Part shown: piece by piece, positions 52,076-60,576 of the stretch
Position numbering within the stretch: the first letter of the stretch is position 1
Layout of the letters: the number at the start of each line of letters is the position of its first letter
Assembly: GCF_016758115.1 (NCBI RefSeq)
Contig: NZ_WIVG01000005.1
Span: 1-64,000, forward strand
Length of the DNA: 64,000 bases
Reading direction: 5' to 3'
DNA from: Lactococcus garvieae
GTDB taxonomy: Bacteria > Bacillota > Bacilli > Lactobacillales > Streptococcaceae
Position numbers and translations under genes: made by a program
Notes under the pieces: model-generated
Databases searched by the model: none
Told to the model about the DNA's origin: nothing
The model's input: the letters and a program-made list of their open reading frames with translations, nothing else

Positions 52076-52675
52076 ATGAATAATCCAAAACCACAAGAGT
52101 GGCTTGCTTCAGATTTGGAACAAGGCTATGTTTCAGATTACAAGCCTTTCAATTTTGTAGATGGTGAAGGTGTGCGTTGCTCGCTTTACTTATCCGGCTG
52201 TAAATTCCACTGTGAAGGATGCTACAACCAAGCGACATGGAACTTCCGTTATGGGAGTCCATATACAAAAGAACTGGAAGAAAGAATCATGTCAGACCTG
52301 AGTCAGTCTTATGTTCAAGGCTTGACCTTGCTTGGTGGAGAGCCATTCCTTAATACGGGTGTGGCATTACCGCTCGTCAAGCGTATACGTGCAGAGCTTC
52401 CTGAAAAGGATATCTGGTCTTGGACAGGCTATACTTGGGAAGAACTTTTGCAGGAAGATGATACGAAACTTGAACTATTGCGAAATATAGATATACTTGT
52501 CGACGGTCGCTTTGAACTCAGCAAGAAAAACTTATTGCTCCAATTTAGAGGGTCTTCAAATCAACGGATTATTGATGTGAAAAAATCTTTGGCTAATAAT
52601 CGAGTGGTTATCTGGGAGAAACTCAATGATGGAAAAGCAGCAGTGGAACAAATTCATAAGGAAAAACTGATATGA
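52076..52675 (+). CDS. nrdG: Anaerobic ribonucleotide reductase activase
   Basis: This 199-residue radical SAM protein has the iron-sulphur motif C42-x3-C46-x2-C49 (CKFHCEGC) and LTLLGGEPFLN (SAM-binding GGE). It generates the glycyl radical on NrdD. AGGAG lies before ATG 52076. Its stop overlaps the next start (ATGA). The usual NrdG is about 155-200 aa, so the length is normal. Confidence 0.9.
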   Translation: MNNPKPQEWLASDLEQGYVSDYKPFNFVDGEGVRCSLYLSGCKFHCEGCYNQATWNFRYGSPYTKELEERIMSDLSQSYVQGLTLLGGEPFLNTGVALPLVKRIRAELPEKDIWSWTGYTWEELLQEDDTKLELLRNIDILVDGRFELSKKNLLLQFRGSSNQRIIDVKKSLANNRVVIWEKLNDGKAAVEQIHKEKLI

Positions 52676-53163
52676 AGACTGTCTTAGTAATTTGTGAATC
52701 AGGCTATTGGCATGACATACGTGAAGGTTTAGCAGCAGTAGAAGTTGGTTTTCTAGGTTTTGATAAGAAAAAGCCTAGGCGTTCAGAGGTTGACCAATTA
52801 GTAGCACAAGCTGACTTTGTGATGATTCGGAATCTCAATGTTGCCCATGCTTCGGTACGATTTGCAAAAGAAGCAGCGAAATCTAGCGGTACACCTTTCT
52901 GGATAGGAAGTAATTTCGGTGTAGAAAAAATCATTGAAAAGCTTATCCTTGCCTTTCCAGATATAAAGGTACCTGAAAAGTCCATAAAGCCAAAAGCTCC
53001 AAAGAAGAAAAGTGCCCAAAAACTTTCCAGACGTTCTGCGCTTGAATCAGAAAAATATTATCAGCTTCCCAAGAAAGCAAAAAATCTTGCCTTAAAATCA
53101 GCCCTGAAAGGCGTTAAAATTGCTGAAGAGGATATTGATTTTGAAAAAATGTTTAAGTCCTAG
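52672..53163 (+). CDS. Hypothetical protein coupled to nrdG (DUF2325-like start)
   Basis: This 163-residue protein overlaps nrdG by ATGA. Residues 1-95 (KTVLVICESGYWHDIREGLA ... SSGTPFWIGSNFGVEKIIEKL) have an alternating beta-alpha pattern resembling DUF2325 proteins, a weak call. The rest is basic (KPKAPKKKSAQKLSRRSALE) and may bind nucleic acid. The coupling suggests a function tied to anaerobic dNTP supply, which the sequence alone does not show. Confidence 0.55.
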   Translation: MKTVLVICESGYWHDIREGLAAVEVGFLGFDKKKPRRSEVDQLVAQADFVMIRNLNVAHASVRFAKEAAKSSGTPFWIGSNFGVEKIIEKLILAFPDIKVPEKSIKPKAPKKKSAQKLSRRSALESEKYYQLPKKAKNLALKSALKGVKIAEEDIDFEKMFKS

Positions 53164-53211
53164 TACTGGACTTTTTTCTAAAAATGAGAGATAGCGAAAA
53201 CGCAAGGCATT

Positions 53212-53220
53212 TGGTATAAT
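53212..53220 (+). promoter_or_regulatory. Extended -10 for leaderless ecfA1
   Basis: TGGTATAAT ends 7 nt before ATG 53228, with no ribosome binding site between. Confidence 0.55.
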
Positions 53221-53227
53221 TAGTTTT

Positions 53228-54061
53228 ATGAATAAAATCCTCGAAGTAGAAAATCTGTCCTTCAAATATGAAGAAGATCAAGAAATGCCCACTTTAGATG
53301 GGGTGTCTTTTGCTGTTCAAGCAGGAGAGTGGGTTTCGATTATTGGCCAAAATGGCTCAGGAAAATCAACCACAGCTCGCGCTATTGACGGCTTACTTGA
53401 AAATGTATCAGGAAATATAAAAATTGACGGACAAATTTTAAGTTCGGAGAACATTTGGACACTTCGTCAAAAAATAGGCATGGTTTTCCAAAACCCTGAC
53501 AACCAATTTGTTGGTGCAACTGTCGAGGACGATGTTGCCTTTGGAATGGAAAACCAGGGGATTCCTCGTGAGGAGATGATTTTACGTGTGGATCAGGCTC
53601 TAAAACAAGTCAATATGTTAGAGTTCAAAGGCAAGGAACCTGCGCGTCTGTCTGGTGGACAAAAGCAGCGTGTTGCTATTGCAGGGATTATCGCATTGCG
53701 CCCAGAAATCATTATCCTTGATGAGGCAACTTCAATGCTTGATCCGATAGGACGCGCCGAAATCATGCGCGTTATCCGTGAAATTAAGGCAGAATATAAT
53801 TTGACAGTACTCTCCATTACTCATGATCTGGATGAAGCAACTTTATCTGATCGTGTTTTAGTAATGCGTGCCGGTAAAATTATCAAGTCGGCCAAACCAG
53901 AAGAACTTTTTGGTTCGGGTGAAGACATGGTTAATATTGGTCTAGATATGCCTTTTACGTCAAGCTTAGCGGAAGATTTGCGGGCGGACTTTAACTTGCC
54001 AGAAAAATATTTAAATGAAGAAGAACTGGCAGACATCTTAGCAGAAAGACTGAGAAAATGA
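53228..54061 (+). CDS. ecfA1: ECF transporter ATPase A1
   Basis: This 277-residue ABC ATPase has Walker [10 protein letters not shown] (40-48), signature [16 protein letters not shown] (~142), and Walker [14 protein letters not shown] (~162). With EcfA2 and EcfT it forms the shared energising module for vitamin S-components (folate, riboflavin, pantothenate, biotin etc.). It overlaps ecfA2 by ATGA. The mRNA appears leaderless. Confidence 0.93.
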   Translation: MNKILEVENLSFKYEEDQEMPTLDGVSFAVQAGEWVSIIGQNGSGKSTTARAIDGLLENVSGNIKIDGQILSSENIWTLRQKIGMVFQNPDNQFVGATVEDDVAFGMENQGIPREEMILRVDQALKQVNMLEFKGKEPARLSGGQKQRVAIAGIIALRPEIIILDEATSMLDPIGRAEIMRVIREIKAEYNLTVLSITHDLDEATLSDRVLVMRAGKIIKSAKPEELFGSGEDMVNIGLDMPFTSSLAEDLRADFNLPEKYLNEEELADILAERLRK

Positions 54062-54903
54062 TTAAATTTGATAAGGTAAATTTCACTTACCAACCCAATA
54101 CTCCCTTTGCGAGCCGTGCCCTCTTTGATATTAATTTGGAGGTAGAGGAGGGGAGCTATACTGCCCTTATTGGTCATACAGGTTCAGGGAAATCAACGCT
54201 GCTCCAACATCTTAATGGCTTGCTGCAACCCACAGAAGGTAAGGTAAATATTGACGATATTGTTATTCAAGCCAGCAGTAAACAAAAAGAAATCAAGCCA
54301 GCACGCAAAAAAGTGGGGGTTGTTTTCCAGTTTCCAGAAAGTCAGCTTTTTGAAGAAACAGTTTTGAAGGATGTTGCTTTTGGACCACAAAATTTTGGTG
54401 TCTCGCAAGAAGAGGCGCTTAAAATTGCGCGTGAAAAACTCGAGCTTGTTGGTTTAGCAGAAAAAAACTTTGAAAAATCGCCTTTTGAATTATCAGGTGG
54501 GCAAATGCGTCGCGTTGCCATTGCTGGGATTTTAGCAATGGAGCCCAAAGTGCTCGTTCTTGATGAACCAACAGCTGGATTGGATCCCAAAGCACGTATT
54601 GAGATGATGGCGCTCTTTAGTCACTTACACCAGAAAGGTCAGACCGTCGTTTTGGTTACACATAATATGGATGATGTGGCCGAATATGCGGACAAGGTGT
54701 ACCTTTTAGAAAAAGGTCGTGTTATATCATCGGGCACACCTCAGGACGTTTTTCAAAATGTTGATTTCTTAACGCAACATGAGCTTGGCGTACCTAAAAC
54801 AACGGAATTTGCTGTAAAATTGGAGCAGCGAGGCATTGCTTTTGACCGTTTGCCGATTAAACGGCAAGAGTTGATTCAAGTGCTGAAGGAGGCGAAAAAG
54901 TAG
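54058..54903 (+). CDS. ecfA2: ECF transporter ATPase A2
   Basis: This 281-residue ABC ATPase has Walker [10 protein letters not shown] (39-47), signature [16 protein letters not shown] (~143), Walker [15 protein letters not shown] and the H-loop VLVTHNMDD. Together with EcfA1 it forms an asymmetric pair. Its ATG overlaps the ecfA1 stop, and ecfT follows after 1 bp. Confidence 0.93.
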   Translation: MIKFDKVNFTYQPNTPFASRALFDINLEVEEGSYTALIGHTGSGKSTLLQHLNGLLQPTEGKVNIDDIVIQASSKQKEIKPARKKVGVVFQFPESQLFEETVLKDVAFGPQNFGVSQEEALKIAREKLELVGLAEKNFEKSPFELSGGQMRRVAIAGILAMEPKVLVLDEPTAGLDPKARIEMMALFSHLHQKGQTVVLVTHNMDDVAEYADKVYLLEKGRVISSGTPQDVFQNVDFLTQHELGVPKTTEFAVKLEQRGIAFDRLPIKRQELIQVLKEAKK

Positions 54904-54904
54904 A

Positions 54905-55705
54905 ATGCAAAATATGCTTATGGGACGCTATATCCCAGGAAATTCGCTGATTCATCGCTTGGATCCTCGCAGTAAACTTTTAGTCATGTTTATTTTTGTT
55001 ATTGTGATTTTCTTTGCGCATGACTGGTTAGGTTATTTACTTCTAATTCTTTATACCTTCGCCGGCGTCCTTTTATCAGGAATTTCTATTTCTTATTTCC
55101 TTAAAGGCTTAAGGCCGATGATTGGTTTGATTTTATTTACAGTCATTTTTCAGATGCTTTTTACACCTGGGGAACATATTGTTTTTCAGTTTTGGATATT
55201 GAAAATATCAACAGAGAGCTTGATTAATGCACTTTATATTTTCTTCCGATTTGTGTTGATTATCTTTATGTCCACGGTTTTAACGTTGACAACACCACCG
55301 CTAACATTGGCGGACGGTATCGAAACTGGTTTAGCGCCCTTGAAGAAAATTAAAGTCCCTGTCCATGAATTAGGACTAATGCTTTCGATTTCTCTGCGCT
55401 TCATTCCAACATTGATGGACGACACAACCATGATTATGAATGCCCAAAAGGCAAGAGGAATGGATTTTGGCGAAGGAAATCTCTTGCAAAAAGTACGCTC
55501 TATTATCCCGATATTGATTCCGCTCTTCGTTTCGAGCTTCCGTCGTGCGGAAGATTTGGCGGTTGCTATGGAATCGCGAGGCTATCAAGGAGGCGATGGA
55601 CGAAGTAAGTATCGTCAACTCAAGTGGTCGAAAAATGATTTTGTTTTATTACTGAGTATTTTCATATTGGCTGCCCTTCTCCTTATATGGAATGCTTTTA
55701 ATTAA
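54905..55705 (+). CDS. ecfT: ECF transporter transmembrane component EcfT
   Basis: This 266-residue membrane protein has about five to six helices. The coupling helices carry the conserved A-R-G motifs, here NAQKARGMDFGEG (~180) and AMESRGYQGGDGRSK (~220), that contact the two ATPases. It couples ATP hydrolysis to S-component toppling. A terminator (55723-55752) follows. Confidence 0.93.
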   Translation: MQNMLMGRYIPGNSLIHRLDPRSKLLVMFIFVIVIFFAHDWLGYLLLILYTFAGVLLSGISISYFLKGLRPMIGLILFTVIFQMLFTPGEHIVFQFWILKISTESLINALYIFFRFVLIIFMSTVLTLTTPPLTLADGIETGLAPLKKIKVPVHELGLMLSISLRFIPTLMDDTTMIMNAQKARGMDFGEGNLLQKVRSIIPILIPLFVSSFRRAEDLAVAMESRGYQGGDGRSKYRQLKWSKNDFVLLLSIFILAALLLIWNAFN

Positions 55706-55722
55706 AACTGCTGCATAAATTT

Positions 55723-55752
55723 TGCCTAAAAGCCTGAATAATTTAGGTTTTT
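55723..55752 (+). terminator. ecf operon terminator
   Basis: CCTAAA...TTTAGG followed by TTTTTTT. Confidence 0.7.
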
Positions 55753-55822
55753 TTGTTTATTTATGAGTTTGTCCTTGCATTAATAAGGGTGATTTGCTAT
55801 AATAGTCAGGTAGTCAAAAAGC

Positions 55823-55896
55823 GCACCCGTGGCTCAACTGGATAGAGTACCTGACTACGAATCAGGCGGTTGCAGGTTCGAATCCTGCCGGGTGCA
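55823..55896 (+). tRNA. tRNA-Arg (anticodon ACG)
   Basis: The acceptor GCACCCG pairs with CGGGTGC, discriminator A; anticodon loop CTACGAA between CTGA and TCAG stems; T-loop GGTTCGAATCC. 74 nt, CCA not encoded. Confidence 0.95.
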
Positions 55897-55949
55897 TAAT
55901 AATTAAGTCGGGCTTGCCCGTTTTATTATTGTGAAAATCTTTATACCAC

Positions 55950-56023
55950 CGGGAAGTAGCTCAGCTTGGTAGAGTACTTGGTTTGGGACCAAGGTGTCGC
56001 AGGTTCGAATCCTGTCTTCCCGA
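55950..56023 (+). tRNA. tRNA-Pro (anticodon TGG)
   Basis: CGGGAAG pairs with CTTCCCG, discriminator A; anticodon arm CTTGG-TTTGGGA-CCAAG gives TGG; T-loop GGTTCGAATCC. 74 nt, CCA not encoded. A terminator (AACTCATCT-ttcg-TAGATGAGTT with T-run) follows at 56037-56066. Confidence 0.95.
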
Positions 56024-56036
56024 TTACCGACTAACC

Positions 56037-56066
56037 CTAACTCATCTTTCGTAGATGAGTTTTTTT
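56037..56066 (+). terminator. Terminator after the tRNA pair
   Basis: AACTCATC pairs with GATGAGTT around a short loop, followed by TTTTTTG. Confidence 0.75.
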
Positions 56067-56320
56067 GTTGGAAATGAAAACTAACCTTGTATTGCGGTCA
56101 ATGTCATTAAGTTAAGCAATAGATTCTTCGGAGTCTATTTTTATTTTGCTTTGAATTTATTAGTAATCCTATCATTCCAATATTAGGAAATGTTATATAT
56201 GTCAAATCAAATAGAAGATAGCGTGCAAAAAAGTAATTTTTTGATTCTTTGTTACATCTCGCACTTTTTTACGAATAATAGTGTGGGTATAAATAAAAAC
56301 TATTGGAAAAGAGGAAATGT

Positions 56321-56458
56321 ATGAAGAAGAAGAAACGAAGGTTGTCTATTAGACTGATGAGTATTACTTTGTTAGCCTTAGGAGGATTGGGAGTTGGTCA
56401 AGCTAAAACTTTTGAGGAGGATCTGAAAGTAAAAATAGCAGAATATATCGAAAAATAG
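56321..56458 (+). CDS. 45-aa secreted or membrane-inserted peptide of the bacteriocin locus
   Basis: ATG 56321 follows AAGAGGAAATGT; the product is 45 residues. A basic start (MKKKKRRLS) leads into a hydrophobic core (SITLLALGGLGVGQA) and an AKT-type signal-peptide end, leaving about 17 residues FEEDLKVKIAEYIEK. It is 50 bp upstream of the large membrane protein gene. It may be a signal or accessory peptide of the bacteriocin system, or a leader peptide. Confidence 0.5.
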   Translation: MKKKKRRLSIRLMSITLLALGGLGVGQAKTFEEDLKVKIAEYIEK

Positions 56459-56507
56459 TGGAAGACAAACTTTTAGAGTAAAAGAATTAAAATGAAATGG
56501 GGCTTTT

Positions 56508-58544
56508 TTGAAAAAAAGAATTTTAAAATTTAATCTTCTTATCCTTCTACTTAGCATTTTATTTGGCATGTTTATTTTTCAGGTAGAGCAATATTCAAGA
56601 AATAAGGTGCTTGATTTTTTTAGGTATACGGATAGTTATTCACCTGTAAAAAAACCTAAAAAAATACTGAATAAAGAAGATAATGACAGAACAATTGATA
56701 TTATAGAAAAAATTTCAAAACAGGAGGGATTATTTACGCTCTACAAAGTTGTAGACCAAGGGTACTTTATCAAAGAAGGGATTAATTTTAAGTTCCTAGA
56801 AAAAGCAGAGATAACCTTGTATGCACCTCATACGAGTCAAAAAACCAAGTACACCCCTCCATTGAGTAAGTCAGTCTTATCTATTGATAGTATAGAGAAT
56901 TTAAAAAATAAAAATGAATTTGAGTGGCAAGTTTTTATAAAAACAGAGGATAAAAACAAATATAAAGATACGGTAGAACAGATTAAAAATGCTTATAACA
57001 AAGCTTTTGATGAGAACTATACTTATCAAGATTTTGCAGATTTTGAAAAAAGTGAAAGTTATGAATTATCATCGGGTAGGGACATTTACAATATTTCAAG
57101 CTATTTAAAGATTGGCATAACCTTTTTTATAGTGATGTTGAGTTTTTGGATTTTCTCGGTTCATAAAAAAATTCATATTTTACGACAAAATGGCTATTCT
57201 ATCGTAGCGAGCATCAATAACTTTATCGGCAAGGGGTATGCAATTTGTATTTTTGCATCCATTGCTTTATTTATCTATTTATTAGGAACCATTTCACGCA
57301 TCTATTGTGTCAATTTTATGATCAATATTGGTCTCCTCCTATCCTTGAGTTATGTTTGGTTGATGCTGCTGGTTTATGTCGTGGAGAAGTTAGGTCGGAG
57401 AAAAAAAGAGAGTAAAAATAAAGCGGAAAAGTTATCTATTCATTTATTGCCGACAGCAATAAAACTTATTTTTCTGCTGATGTTAGTCGTAATTCACCTA
57501 GATTTAGCAAGGATTATGTATGAAGCATCCAATATCACCTTTAATAGTGAAGTGCCTAAAAAAATAAGTGAAGATAACTATCATGTTTTTTACCCCGTTG
57601 TTGTGGGAAAAAATCAACTTGAATTTGACCATGACAAGGATTCTAGAGCAGAAGAAGAGGAAGAAATTTATCGCTACTTAAACCAAAACGGAAGCTTGCT
57701 CGTAAATATAGAGCATTATAATATAAAAGAGAACGAAGTGTTTGGGAGAACGATACAACTCAACCCTAATTATTTAAAAAAATTCGAGATTTTAGATGAA
57801 AATAATCAGAGAATCCTTATAGAAGAAAGTGAAGAAAAAAGAATATTACTCATTCCCGAAAGATTCAAGGGAAGTGATGACTTAAAGAAGATAGAAGAAT
57901 ACTATTTTAAAGACTTACTCCAATTTGAGGATAAATTAACGGAGATTATCTATATCAAAGATAAACAACCTGTCTACAGTTTTGTTCCCAATAAGCCATG
58001 GATTGATGACTATCCTATTTTAGATATTTTAACACTCAAAAATAGCGACAGTTGGGACAGGAATATTTTTAATGGTGATAGGTATCCGCCAATCAAAATA
58101 AAAACAGCTGGGCAGTCAAGTGAAAAGCTTAGCGGGCTTTTAGAGAAAAACAAGTTAACGGATAATTTACCTTCTTTTGTCCCCTATGAAAAGTCAGAGA
58201 TTACGCTAATAAAAAGACTGTCCGGTTCGCTCAGCTATTTATTAATCAGCTCCTTATTGACTGTATTTGTCTTTTCTATTGTTTGCTTACTTACGACGGC
58301 CTATTTTTTCCAGTATCATAGTAAAAAATTTTATTTGCTAAGGCTAAACGGTTATTCATTTTTTGAAACTTATGCCTCAGTCTTTTTATTGTTGCTATTC
58401 GAACTAATGATGGGTTTAACTATAGCTGCATTCTTGTCTGAGATTAGCAAAGAATTTGTTATTAATATCTTTCTGGCCATGGTACTCAATGTCATTATAG
58501 TCAGTATGACTTTGTTTAGAGTTGAAAAAAGAAAGTTTAATTAA
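56508..58544 (+). CDS. Bacteriocin-associated integral membrane protein (TIGR01654/DUF1430-type)
   Basis: This 678-residue protein starts with TTG 56508 (MKKRILKFNLLILLLSILFG), an N-terminal membrane anchor. A long polar extracytoplasmic region follows, then about three helices near 205-300, one near 320-340, a second polar region (~345-560), and the last three helices (~570-675). This two-lobed layout belongs to the membrane protein that accompanies lactococcin 972-type bacteriocins, an FtsX/MacB-like ABC permease. With the ATPase at 58564 it probably gives export or immunity. No good ribosome binding site precedes the TTG. Confidence 0.75.
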   Translation: MKKRILKFNLLILLLSILFGMFIFQVEQYSRNKVLDFFRYTDSYSPVKKPKKILNKEDNDRTIDIIEKISKQEGLFTLYKVVDQGYFIKEGINFKFLEKAEITLYAPHTSQKTKYTPPLSKSVLSIDSIENLKNKNEFEWQVFIKTEDKNKYKDTVEQIKNAYNKAFDENYTYQDFADFEKSESYELSSGRDIYNISSYLKIGITFFIVMLSFWIFSVHKKIHILRQNGYSIVASINNFIGKGYAICIFASIALFIYLLGTISRIYCVNFMINIGLLLSLSYVWLMLLVYVVEKLGRRKKESKNKAEKLSIHLLPTAIKLIFLLMLVVIHLDLARIMYEASNITFNSEVPKKISEDNYHVFYPVVVGKNQLEFDHDKDSRAEEEEEIYRYLNQNGSLLVNIEHYNIKENEVFGRTIQLNPNYLKKFEILDENNQRILIEESEEKRILLIPERFKGSDDLKKIEEYYFKDLLQFEDKLTEIIYIKDKQPVYSFVPNKPWIDDYPILDILTLKNSDSWDRNIFNGDRYPPIKIKTAGQSSEKLSGLLEKNKLTDNLPSFVPYEKSEITLIKRLSGSLSYLLISSLLTVFVFSIVCLLTTAYFFQYHSKKFYLLRLNGYSFFETYASVFLLLLFELMMGLTIAAFLSEISKEFVINIFLAMVLNVIIVSMTLFRVEKRKFN

Positions 58545-58563
58545 ATTTTTAAAGGGGAAAGTG

Positions 58564-59208
58564 ATGAATAAAAACGAAATAGTCTCTCTACGTAATATCA
58601 AAAAAAAAATACAGGATAAATCCATCTTTTCAATCAATACGTTTACTGTAAGTAAGGGTGATTTTGTTACCATCAAAGGTGTGAGTGGCTCTGGCAAGAC
58701 GACGCTGTTAAACATACTAGGGATGAACGACACGGTAAGTTCAGGAGAATATTTATTTGAAGGTGTTGAAACAGCAAAGTTGAAAGCAAAAGAAAAACTG
58801 AAAATAAAAAGAAATAAAATATCATTTTTATTTCAAGATTTCGGTCTAGTTGAAGAAGAAACAATTAATTTTAATTTAGAAATAGGCCTAAAATATAGCA
58901 AATTAAGCAGGAAAGAGAAAGTAATACAAAAAAAGGAGGCACTGAATGCGGTCAATTTAAATAAAAAACTATCGACAACGATTAGCAGTTTATCTGGAGG
59001 AGAAAAACAGCGCGTAGCACTCGCGCGAATTATTTTAAAACCATCCATACTTATTTTAGCAGATGAACCTACAGGCTCTTTAGACTCACTCAACAGAGAT
59101 ATCGTCACTGATATTTTATTTCAACAATCAATAAATGGGAAAGCAGTAATCATTGTCACTCATGATGAGGAACTGGCAAAGAAAGGAAATAAAACCATAG
59201 AACTTTAA
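58564..59208 (+). CDS. ABC ATPase of the lactococcin 972-like system
   Basis: This is a 214-residue protein; MNKNEIVSLRNIKKKIQDKS starts at 58564 behind AAAGGGGAAA; the longer frame overlaps the upstream gene. Walker A GVSGSGKTT (39-47), signature LSGGEKQRVALARIIL (~140), Walker B ILILADEPTGSLDS (~158). It is a MacB/LolD-type ATPase that pairs with the 678-aa permease. In lactococcin 972 loci this pair is linked to immunity. Confidence 0.85.
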   Translation: MNKNEIVSLRNIKKKIQDKSIFSINTFTVSKGDFVTIKGVSGSGKTTLLNILGMNDTVSSGEYLFEGVETAKLKAKEKLKIKRNKISFLFQDFGLVEEETINFNLEIGLKYSKLSRKEKVIQKKEALNAVNLNKKLSTTISSLSGGEKQRVALARIILKPSILILADEPTGSLDSLNRDIVTDILFQQSINGKAVIIVTHDEELAKKGNKTIEL

Positions 59209-59322
59209 TTTTGCACTGCCCTTTTTTAAAAATCAGTCTTACAGAAGATCATGAACAATCTAAGGCTTTAAAATTCTCGGAGACACAGCAACATTGTATA
59301 TAAAAATATTTTGGAGGTAAAT

Positions 59323-59772
59323 ATGAAAAAAACGTTATATTTAGCAACTTTAGTACTTTCTTTTGGACTGTTAGGAAGTTTACTAGGGGGTTCAGTTGCT
59401 TTTGCGGACAAACTAGAGCCGTATGGGGATATCACACACACATCAGATTCTGAGGGATATATCCATTTTGACTCTAAGGGTAATATTGTAGAAAGTAATT
59501 TAGGATCTAACACCAATAAGAAAGCAAGACCAGCTATTAATCATGCTTCAGGGAGATGGGTATATTTTTCTGACCTTTATGATTTGGGAAGAAGGAAAAG
59601 AGGACATTCTAACCATTACAGCTCTAAATATCAAAGACATGGTGCGAAAGCTAAAGTAGGTACGGACACCAGAATAGCAAATGCTGTATTTAAAAAATGG
59701 GCATTTGCAACTGCTCACGGAAGATCTTCTGATACTTTTTCTTGTTGGTATAATCCGACAAACTGGTATTAA
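59323..59772 (+). CDS. Lactococcin 972-family bacteriocin
   Basis: This is a 149-residue precursor with GGAGG before ATG 59323. A Sec signal peptide (residues 1-28, MKKTLYLATLVLSFGLLGSL, cleavage after SVAFA) leaves about 121 residues rich in Gly, Ser, His, Tyr and basic residues, ending CWYNPTNWY. Lactococcin 972 binds lipid II and blocks septum formation; its precursor is 91 aa, so this protein is longer. The single Cys near the end excludes the disulfide pairs of other bacteriocins. Activity is inferred from family and locus. Confidence 0.75.
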   Translation: MKKTLYLATLVLSFGLLGSLLGGSVAFADKLEPYGDITHTSDSEGYIHFDSKGNIVESNLGSNTNKKARPAINHASGRWVYFSDLYDLGRRKRGHSNHYSSKYQRHGAKAKVGTDTRIANAVFKKWAFATAHGRSSDTFSCWYNPTNWY

Positions 59773-59859
59773 TTTTTAGGGAGATTGTTCATGGTCTTCT
59801 GTAAGGTTGGTTTTAAAGATGGGGCTTTGGGATGGAGGAGACGCTGCTGTGAAAGTTAA

Positions 59860-60270
59860 GCGTATCAGCGATGATTCCCACGGGGGCATTTGGCGATGTA
59901 AGACACATATTATGACGACTATCGGCAGTTTTTGCCTGTCAAACATTGTATTTACGAGGTGTCAGCTGGGTGTATTCGTCCTGATGGCGTTACTGATGTG
60001 GAGGATGATTTCCGCCAAGTTTTTGAGAAAGCCTCTTTTGGTTCTCCTGAGTCATCCCAATTTATCCGTACTCAAGATTATGTTCAAGTCGGGCTGAACG
60101 GTTTGGACACGGACAGCTACGTGGTGTCTAATGCTCTCATAATCAAAGTACTGTCTCCTGAAAAAAATTATTGTGGCTGATGCATGTTGCGCGGGAAACC
60201 CTTCAGAAAAGCACCAAACGGCCCAAGAGATTATGCGTTCCTACCAAATTGAAGTCCTCAATACCTCAAA
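59860..60270 (+). pseudogene. Decayed cysteine hydrolase
   Basis: Frames across 59860-60270 spell YEVSAGCIRPDGVTDVEDDF, then FEKASFGSPESSQFI, VQVGLNGLDTDSYVVSNALI, and after a frameshift ADACCAGNPSEKHQTAQEIM. This aligns with the intact hydrolase at 47104-47616 (for example GICTDICVISNAMLIK). The family Cys lies where it reads GLDTDSYVVSN, so it is lost, and frames are broken. Confidence 0.6.
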
Positions 60271-60314
60271 GTGTCACTCAGAGTTTTCCATAAGTACACA
60301 ACATATTGTGCTTC

Positions 60315-60350
60315 TGTCAACTCTGCGGTGGTAATCGCTAAAAAAGAGTG
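60315..60350 (+). repeat. Solo ISL3-type IS end
   Basis: TCTGTCAACTCTGCGGTGG followed by TAATCGCTAAAAAAG repeats the IS end at 1-40 with few changes. No transposase fragment lies next to it. Confidence 0.55.
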
Positions 60351-60368
60351 ACAGCAGTGTGTAAAAAA

Positions 60369-60392
60369 TTGCCTAAAGGCAACTTTTTAGTT
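60369..60392 (+). terminator. Small hairpin with T-run
   Basis: TTGCCT-aa-AGGCAA followed by CTTTTTAG. Confidence 0.5.
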
Positions 60393-60576
60393 GTGTGCTG
60401 AGCCCTTTTCGTGGCTGAGTTTGTCATTGTCATTTAGATTCCATAAATCAGAAATATTAAATTTAGATAACAAATGTCAGAAAATTCATGAATTATTTGG
60501 AGAATGCAAAAACATAAAGTATAATGGTGCGTAACACTAAAAATTTTAGTGAATACATAAGAAAGAAGAGATGGAT

